DNA of 10,455 nt from a bacterium (GTDB taxonomy: Bacteria; Chloroflexota; Chloroflexia; Thermomicrobiales; UBA6265), in assembly GCA_029977305.1 (NCBI GenBank), contig JAPOLF010000009.1, forward strand, positions 8,486-18,940, read 5' to 3'. Below the pieces are notes generated by a model. That model was not told where the DNA came from, did not search any database, and was given only the letters and a program-made list of their open reading frames with translations. The position numbers and the translations under genes were made by a program. Shown in pieces: positions 6,320 to 10,455 of this stretch. How positions within the stretch are numbered: position 1 is the stretch's first letter; each line of letters starts with the position of its first letter.

Positions 6320-6640
6320 TCACTTCCTGCGCGCGACCTCGATGATGTCGCCGACCACGCGCACCTTGTAGGTTTCCACGCCGACCACGACGGGGAACGA
6401 CACTGGCTCACCCGTCTTGACGTTGAACGCGCCACCATGCAGCGGGCATTCCAGTTCATCACCGTCGAGCTCGCCGTCGGAGAGCGATGCGTCCTGATGC
6501 GTGCATATGTCGCAGACGGCGAAGAATTCCCCACCCACATTGGCAAGGCACACCGGTTCCTCACCCACTTCGACGTACATCAGGCGCCCGTGCGGAAGGT
6601 CTCCGACGCGCGCCACCGGCTCCCAGACTGGTTCTGCCAT
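6320..6640 (-). CDS. Rieske [2Fe-2S] ferredoxin-like protein in the SUF operon
   Basis: A 106-residue stand-alone Rieske domain, the length of ferredoxin components of ring-hydroxylating dioxygenases. The cluster ligands are Cys46-x-His48 (CTHQDASL) and Cys65-x2-His68 (CPLHGGAF). There is no signal peptide or membrane helix, so it is not a cytochrome bc-type Rieske subunit. No dioxygenase subunits are nearby; instead it lies 25 bases after the SufU-like gene and just before the dUTPase-family gene. Related genes are commonly seen at the end of SUF operons in Gram-positive-type bacteria, which suggests that it supplies electrons during cluster assembly or simply shares the iron-sulfur regulation. 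The ribosome-binding site is weak (GAG-rich stretch before ATG 6640). Confidence 0.92.
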   Translation of the reverse strand: MAEPVWEPVARVGDLPHGRLMYVEVGEEPVCLANVGGEFFAVCDICTHQDASLSDGELDGDELECPLHGGAFNVKTGEPVSFPVVVGVETYKVRVVGDIIEVARRK

Positions 6641-6665
6641 TGCTCGTTGCTCGCTTGCGGAAGAC

Positions 6666-7055
6666 CTACAGCGTGTCGTCGTCTTGCGGAACGCCGTAGA
6701 TCGCGGACTTCAGCACTTTGAGGCCGAGCATCGCACATTTCATGCGGGCGGGGCTGATCGGCACCCCGAGTTCATCGAGGATGTCTTCGCGGCTGATCGC
6801 CTTCACCTGCTCGAGCGATTGCCCAGCGACCATCTCGGTGAGCATCGAGGCCGACGCTTGGCTGATCGCACAGCCTCGTCCCGAGAACTTGATCTCAGCG
6901 ACGGCATCGCCTTCGATGCGCACATCCATCCGGACCTCGTCACCGCAGAGCGGGTTGGTGTCCTGATAGGTCGCTGTGGGGTCGTCAATCTCCCCTTTGT
7001 TCCGTGGGTGGCGAGAGTGATCGAGGATGTTCTCTCGGTAGAGTTGCTCGGACAT
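6666..7055 (-). CDS. sufU: SufU-like iron-sulfur assembly protein
   Basis: U-type Fe-S assembly protein, 129 residues; in SUF systems with SufS it accepts the persulfide sulfur through a zinc-bound cysteine. Conserved parts are NPLCGDE (Cys37, Asp39), GRGCAISQASASML (Cys62) and ARMKCAML (Cys107). A Lys, not the His of IscU, precedes the last cysteine, and the IscU LPPVK chaperone motif is missing, both SufU-like. Yet only 44 residues separate Cys62 and Cys107, as in IscU; B. subtilis SufU has 61, because of an insertion of roughly 19 residues that is absent here. The gene starts 12 bases after the sufS stop; the sequence TGAGG at that stop may act as ribosome-binding site, implying coupling to sufS. 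Confidence 0.92.
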   Translation of the reverse strand: MSEQLYRENILDHSRHPRNKGEIDDPTATYQDTNPLCGDEVRMDVRIEGDAVAEIKFSGRGCAISQASASMLTEMVAGQSLEQVKAISREDILDELGVPISPARMKCAMLGLKVLKSAIYGVPQDDDTL

Positions 7056-7067
7056 GGTTCCAGAACC

Positions 7068-8321
7068 TCAGGCAGCGAAGATGCGCTGCGCCTTCATGAT
7101 CGCTTCGGCCAATCGGTCCACGTCATCGCGATCGCTGTAGACCGAGAAACTCGCACGGGTGGTGGCCACGACGCCGAGCCGAGCCATGAGCGGCTGGCAG
7201 CAGTGGTGACCCGCCCGCACGGCGACGTTCTCCCCGTTCAGCACCGAGGCGACGTCGTGCGGGTGAATCTCTTCCACCGTGAACGAGATGACCCCTGCAT
7301 GATCCTCCCCAGCCGGAGGACCGAAAACCGTCACCCCCGGGAGTTCGGCGAGCCGCTCCAACGCATAGCGAGTCAATGCCTCTTCATGCGCGCTGACCGC
7401 CGCCATGTCGAGCCGCGTCAGGTATCGGAGCGCGGCCCCGAGTCCGACCGCATCCCCCACGGCGGGGGTCCCCGCTTCGAATCGAGCGGGAACATCGGCC
7501 CACGTCGAGCGACCGATTTCCACCTTGCGGATCATCCCGCCGCCGCCGAGGAAGGGCGGCATTGCCTGCAGGAGGTCGAGGCGACCCCAGAGCACGCCTG
7601 AACCCATCGGGGCCAGCACCTTGTGACCGGAAAACGCGAGGAAATCCGCACCGAGCGCACGGACATCGACCGGTAGGTGTGGCGTGCCCTGTGCCGAATC
7701 GACGAGCACCGTCGCTCCTGCCTGCTTGGCGCGCCGGATGATCTCCGCTGCCGGGTTCACCGTGCCAAGGGCGTTTGAGACGTGGGGGAACGCGACCACC
7801 TTGGGCTCGCGGGCAAGCAAGCGGTTTAGGCTTTCAAGGTCAAGACGGCCGTCGTCGGAGATGCCCACCGCCGCGATCTCGGCACCAACGGCTTCAGCAA
7901 GCAGTTGCCATGGCACGATGTTCGAGTGGTGATCCATCTCGGTGATGACGATGAGGTCGCCATTCCGGACGTTTGCCCTGCCCCACGACTGGGCGACGAG
8001 ATTGATCGCCTCGGTGGTGTTGCGGGTGAAGATGCACTCCTTGGGGGAAGCGGCGTTGATGAAGGAGGCAACTTCCTGCCGGGCTTCTTCGTAGCGGGCG
8101 GTGGCGCGCTCGGAGAGGGTGTAAACGCCGCGATGGATGTTGGCGTTTTCCTCCGCGTAGTAGGAGCTGACCGCGTCGATCACCACCTGCGGCTTCTGGG
8201 AACTCGCGGCGCTGTCGAGGAAGGACAAGCGCTGTCCACGCTCGTTCTCCTGCTGGAGAATCGGAAAATCACGTCGAATACTGGCACCGAGAGTGGTGGG
8301 AGCGGGAATGGTGGTGGCCAT
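7068..8321 (-). CDS. sufS: Cysteine desulfurase SufS
   Basis: PLP-dependent class V aminotransferase-fold enzyme that converts cysteine to alanine and leaves a persulfide on its own cysteine. The product is 417 residues, usual for SufS. Visible motifs are TEMDHHSN (cofactor stacking His), DSAQGTPH, and SGHK with the PLP-binding Lys234. RAGHHCCQPLM contains the catalytic Cys374 in the SufS-type setting. The residue after it is also Cys (Cys375), where many relatives have Ala. I chose ATG 8321, nine bases after AGGA; an in-frame GTG at 8327 is too close to it. It lies between sufD and the SufU-like gene, its expected sulfur acceptor. A hairpin fills the spacer upstream. Confidence 0.97.
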   Translation of the reverse strand: MATTIPAPTTLGASIRRDFPILQQENERGQRLSFLDSAASSQKPQVVIDAVSSYYAEENANIHRGVYTLSERATARYEEARQEVASFINAASPKECIFTRNTTEAINLVAQSWGRANVRNGDLIVITEMDHHSNIVPWQLLAEAVGAEIAAVGISDDGRLDLESLNRLLAREPKVVAFPHVSNALGTVNPAAEIIRRAKQAGATVLVDSAQGTPHLPVDVRALGADFLAFSGHKVLAPMGSGVLWGRLDLLQAMPPFLGGGGMIRKVEIGRSTWADVPARFEAGTPAVGDAVGLGAALRYLTRLDMAAVSAHEEALTRYALERLAELPGVTVFGPPAGEDHAGVISFTVEEIHPHDVASVLNGENVAVRAGHHCCQPLMARLGVVATTRASFSVYSDRDDVDRLAEAIMKAQRIFAA

Positions 8322-8341
8322 GTGCACTCATCCTGCGCGAT

Positions 8342-8368
8342 GGCGGCGGGCAGTGTTCGCCCGCCGCC
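8342..8368. promoter_or_regulatory. Intercistronic hairpin between sufD and sufS
   Basis: GGCGGCGGGC (8342-8351) and GCCCGCCGCC (8359-8368) pair perfectly over ten GC bases with a seven-base loop. It fills most of the 54-base spacer between the sufD stop and the sufS start. No T-tract follows on the minus strand, and the operon continues, so a full terminator is unlikely. It could be a partial attenuator or a barrier to RNA decay that sets different amounts of the two products. Confidence 0.6.
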
Positions 8369-8375
8369 TGAATTG

Positions 8376-9710
8376 CTAGATACCTACCTTGCGGGCGATC
8401 GCGCTCTCGAGGAATCCTTGGATTTCCTCGACCGGAATGCGATCGATCACGGGGCGGAAGAATCCTTCGACGATGAGCTTCTGCGCCTCAGCGCGGGGCA
8501 CTCCACGCGCCTGCAGATAGAAGAGGTGCTCCTCCTCAACCTGCGAGATGGTCGCGCCGTGGGTGCAGCGGACATCGTTGGCGCCGATCTCCAGGTTGGG
8601 GATCGAGTCCGCACGCGCGGTCCTGCTCAACACGAGGTTGCGATTCTGCTGATAGGCGTCTGTCTTCTGGGCCCCCTCGAAGACTTTGATCAGGCCCGAG
8701 TAGACCGAACGGGCAGAGCCCTTGAGCGCGCCCTTGAACTCGAGATCGCTGGTCGCAAGCGGGGATTCGTGCAGCTGCCACGTGTGGTGGTCGAAGAACT
8801 GGTCCTCGTCGCCGAAGTAGATGCCGAGCATCTCCGCGAGTGAGTTCTTGCCCCGGAGGTGTGCACCGATCGAGTTCTTGCTGAAGCGCGATCCGAGCGT
8901 GACCTGGAGGCTGTTGAGCGTGGAACGCTCACCGAGCACCGCGCGCTCGGTCATGAAGTTCCAGACATTGCGGCCCCAATCCTGCACCTGCACATAGCGG
9001 AGCGTCGCGTCAGCACGGACGATGAGTTCCACCACTCCGGAGGCGAACGACTGCCCCTCGAGCGAAGGCGAGCTGTAGGCATCGACCAAGAAGGCCTCGG
9101 CGCCCTCCTCGACCACCACAAGCGTGTGGTTGAAGAGCGACTCGCCGCTCTGGTTCATCAAGGCGAACGAGCGGAACGGCAATTCCACGCTCACCCCGGC
9201 CGGGACGTACAGGAAGCTTCCACCCTGCCACATGGCCGCATGGAGCGCTTCGATCTTGCCGAAATCGGTGGGCACCGCCTCGGTCATGAAGTAGCGCTCC
9301 ATGAGGTTGCCATGGTCGCGGAACGCGGTGTCGAGGTCGCAGAAGATCACGCCCTTGCTGGCGAGTTCCGGATCACGCTCGAGGAGCGTCGCCGCCGCGC
9401 CGTGCTGCACGACGACTCCGGCATTCTTCTCCCCCGCGGAGACCATCTGACCGTCGCCGAGAGCGGCCTGTGCGGCCGTCACGTCGATCTCCAGGGCACC
9501 GAACGGGCGGAGCTTCTCCAACTTGAGCGCGCGGAAGTCCGTGCGCCGCCACTCCTCCTCGTTGCGCTGCGGCATGGAGAGTTCTTCGTAGCGATCCCAC
9601 GCCGCGAGGCGGCGGTCCCGCACCCACTGCGCTTCGTTCTTGCGCCGCGAGAGTTCCTCAACCGCTTCGCGGGAAAACCCTGCGACCGTGTCATGCATCG
9701 TTGCTGTCAT
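8376..9710 (-). CDS. sufD: Fe-S cluster assembly protein SufD
   Basis: Component of the SufBCD scaffold in the cytoplasm, where it pairs with SufB through their beta-helix cores and takes part in iron entry. It is 444 residues with an alpha-helical N-terminal part (WVRDRRLAAWDRYEELSMP and a typical EEWRRTDFR segment), a long beta-helix (roughly 130-380), and a C-terminal helical part. The family segment NDVRCTHGATISQ holds Cys382 and His384; the histidine matches the position of the functional SufD histidine in E. coli. It is called SufD, not SufB, because of operon order and because the neighbouring gene has the clearer SufB features. ATG 9710 is preceded by AGAGG at five bases. A second ATG at 9698 is too far from that site. 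Confidence 0.95.
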   Translation of the reverse strand: MTATMHDTVAGFSREAVEELSRRKNEAQWVRDRRLAAWDRYEELSMPQRNEEEWRRTDFRALKLEKLRPFGALEIDVTAAQAALGDGQMVSAGEKNAGVVVQHGAAATLLERDPELASKGVIFCDLDTAFRDHGNLMERYFMTEAVPTDFGKIEALHAAMWQGGSFLYVPAGVSVELPFRSFALMNQSGESLFNHTLVVVEEGAEAFLVDAYSSPSLEGQSFASGVVELIVRADATLRYVQVQDWGRNVWNFMTERAVLGERSTLNSLQVTLGSRFSKNSIGAHLRGKNSLAEMLGIYFGDEDQFFDHHTWQLHESPLATSDLEFKGALKGSARSVYSGLIKVFEGAQKTDAYQQNRNLVLSRTARADSIPNLEIGANDVRCTHGATISQVEEEHLFYLQARGVPRAEAQKLIVEGFFRPVIDRIPVEEIQGFLESAIARKVGI

Positions 9711-9727
9711 CGCATCCTCTGCCCTGT

Positions 9728-9756
9728 GTCCGGAGGCGCGGCAGAACCGCGCGGAC
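9728..9756. promoter_or_regulatory. Intercistronic hairpin between sufB and sufD
   Basis: GCGCGG (9736-9741) pairs with CCGCGC (9747-9752) around a five-base loop, and GTCC (9728-9731) can extend it by pairing with GGAC (9753-9756) across a four-base bulge. It sits in the 56-base gap after the sufB stop. Like the hairpin after sufD it lacks a T-tract, so RNA stability or processing is more likely than termination. The structure is less regular than the one at 8342. Confidence 0.45.
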
Positions 9757-9766
9757 CGGAACGCTG

Positions 9767-10455
9767 CTAGCCGACGGAGCCTTCCATCTCGAGCTGGATC
9801 AGCCGGTTGAGTTCGACCGCGTCCTCGAGCGGCAACTCCTTGGCAATCGGCTCGATGAAACCGTTGACGATCATGCTCATCGCCTCGTCCTCGGTGAGTC
9901 CGCGGCTCTGGAGGTAGAAGATCTGCTCTTCGGCAACCTTGGAGACCGTTGCCTCGTGGCCGACGGAGACCTGCTCTTCCTCAATCTCGATGTAGGGGTA
10001 GGTGTCGGTCTTGCTCGATTCGTCGAGGAGCAGGGCGTCGCAGACGACGTTGCTCTTCACGTTGGTCGCGCCCTTGTGGACCTTGACCAACCCGCGGTAC
10101 GACGACCGGCCGTCACCCTTGGAGATCGACTTGGAAATGATCTGCGATGAGGTGTTCGGCGCGGCATGCACCACCTTGCCGCCGGCGTCTTGGTGCTGAC
10201 CGTCACTGGCGAAGGCGACAGAGAGAATCTCGCCGCGCGCGCCCTCTTCCATCAACCACACTGCCGGGTACTTCATCGTCACCTTGGAGCCGAGGTTCCC
10301 GTCGATCCACTCCATGGTGGCGCCCTCATGGGCAACGGCGCGCTTGGTCACCAGGTTGTACACGTTCGTGGACCAGTTCTGGATCGTGGTGTATCGACAG
10401 CGCCCGCCCGCCCGGACGATGATCTCCACGACGGCCGAATGGAGCGAATCGCTCG
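9767..10455 (-). CDS. sufB: Fe-S cluster assembly protein SufB, C-terminal part
   Basis: Scaffold subunit on which the nascent Fe-S cluster is built together with SufC and SufD. Only the last 229 or so codons are inside the window; the 5' part lies beyond base 10455. The frame reads SDSLHSAVVEIIV before GGRCRYTTIQNWSTNVYNL, the SufB beta-helix signature, so the GTG at 10429 is an internal valine, not a start. VVCDALLL contains the conserved cysteine (codon 10042-10040) equivalent to E. coli Cys405. VGHEATVSK contains the Glu (codon 9955-9953) equivalent to Glu434. The C-terminal segment SMIVNGFIEPIAKELP is also typical. sufD follows after 56 bases. A sufC ATPase gene is expected to the right but is not visible. 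Confidence 0.96.
   Translation of the reverse strand, partial: SDSLHSAVVEIIVRAGGRCRYTTIQNWSTNVYNLVTKRAVAHEGATMEWIDGNLGSKVTMKYPAVWLMEEGARGEILSVAFASDGQHQDAGGKVVHAAPNTSSQIISKSISKGDGRSSYRGLVKVHKGATNVKSNVVCDALLLDESSKTDTYPYIEIEEEQVSVGHEATVSKVAEEQIFYLQSRGLTEDEAMSMIVNGFIEPIAKELPLEDAVELNRLIQLEMEGSVG

Noticed and set aside
6501..9770. Several long plus-strand open frames opposite Rieske, sufU, sufS and sufD
   Set aside because: All mirror strongly supported minus-strand genes and show no recognisable domains.
10427..10429. GTG as a possible start of a short SufB
   Set aside because: The frame continues upstream with SDSLHSAV, matching SufB, so this codon is internal and the gene is simply cut by the window edge.

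Overview
The window is a GC-rich bacterial chromosomal segment of housekeeping genes. I see no transposase, integrase, CRISPR array, tRNA gene or phage-like gene. SdhB has the W-T arrangement after its [4Fe-4S] motif that actinobacterial-type enzymes show. The Fe-S assembly genes are a SUF operon of the Gram-positive/Chloroflexota kind (sufB, sufD, sufS, a SufU-like scaffold, a Rieske protein). Together these suggest Chloroflexota (Thermomicrobia-like) or a related Terrabacteria lineage. This placement is an inference from gene content and protein character, not from a marker search.

Region 1 (1-3125, + strand): a promoter with its -35 box inside a palindrome, then sdhA, sdhB and a small three-helix membrane protein of unknown function, closing at a perfect 11-bp stem-loop. 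No recognisable sdhC/sdhD is present, so the membrane anchor is either outside the window or the unknown membrane protein is a diverged one. Region 2 (3127-3382, - strand): a signal recognition particle RNA with its own promoter. The RNA looks longer than the ~100-nt small type because its ends form a 28-position helix. This accounts for the roughly 300-base stretch without a protein gene.

Region 3 (3394-4197, - strand): a [2Fe-2S] ferredoxin and, just upstream of it, an unrecognised ~140-residue protein. They diverge from region 4 (4305-5739, + strand), an M24-family metallohydrolase and a small putative zinc-binding protein. The divergent gap holds overlapping -10-like boxes and a perfect 8-bp-arm palindrome.

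Region 5 (5763-10455, - strand): the 3' part of a SUF operon in the order sufB (cut by the window edge), sufD, sufS, sufU-like, Rieske ferredoxin, then a dUTPase/dCTP-deaminase-family protein. SufB and SufD form the assembly scaffold, which works with a SufC ATPase probably lying beyond the right edge. SufS extracts sulfur from cysteine and the SufU-like protein accepts it. Both spacers that flank sufD carry strong hairpins.

I found no convincing wholly new system. The most useful leads are the unknown membrane protein in the sdh operon, the extended SRP RNA, the short SufU-like protein, the M24 protein lacking two usual histidines, and the palindromic promoters.
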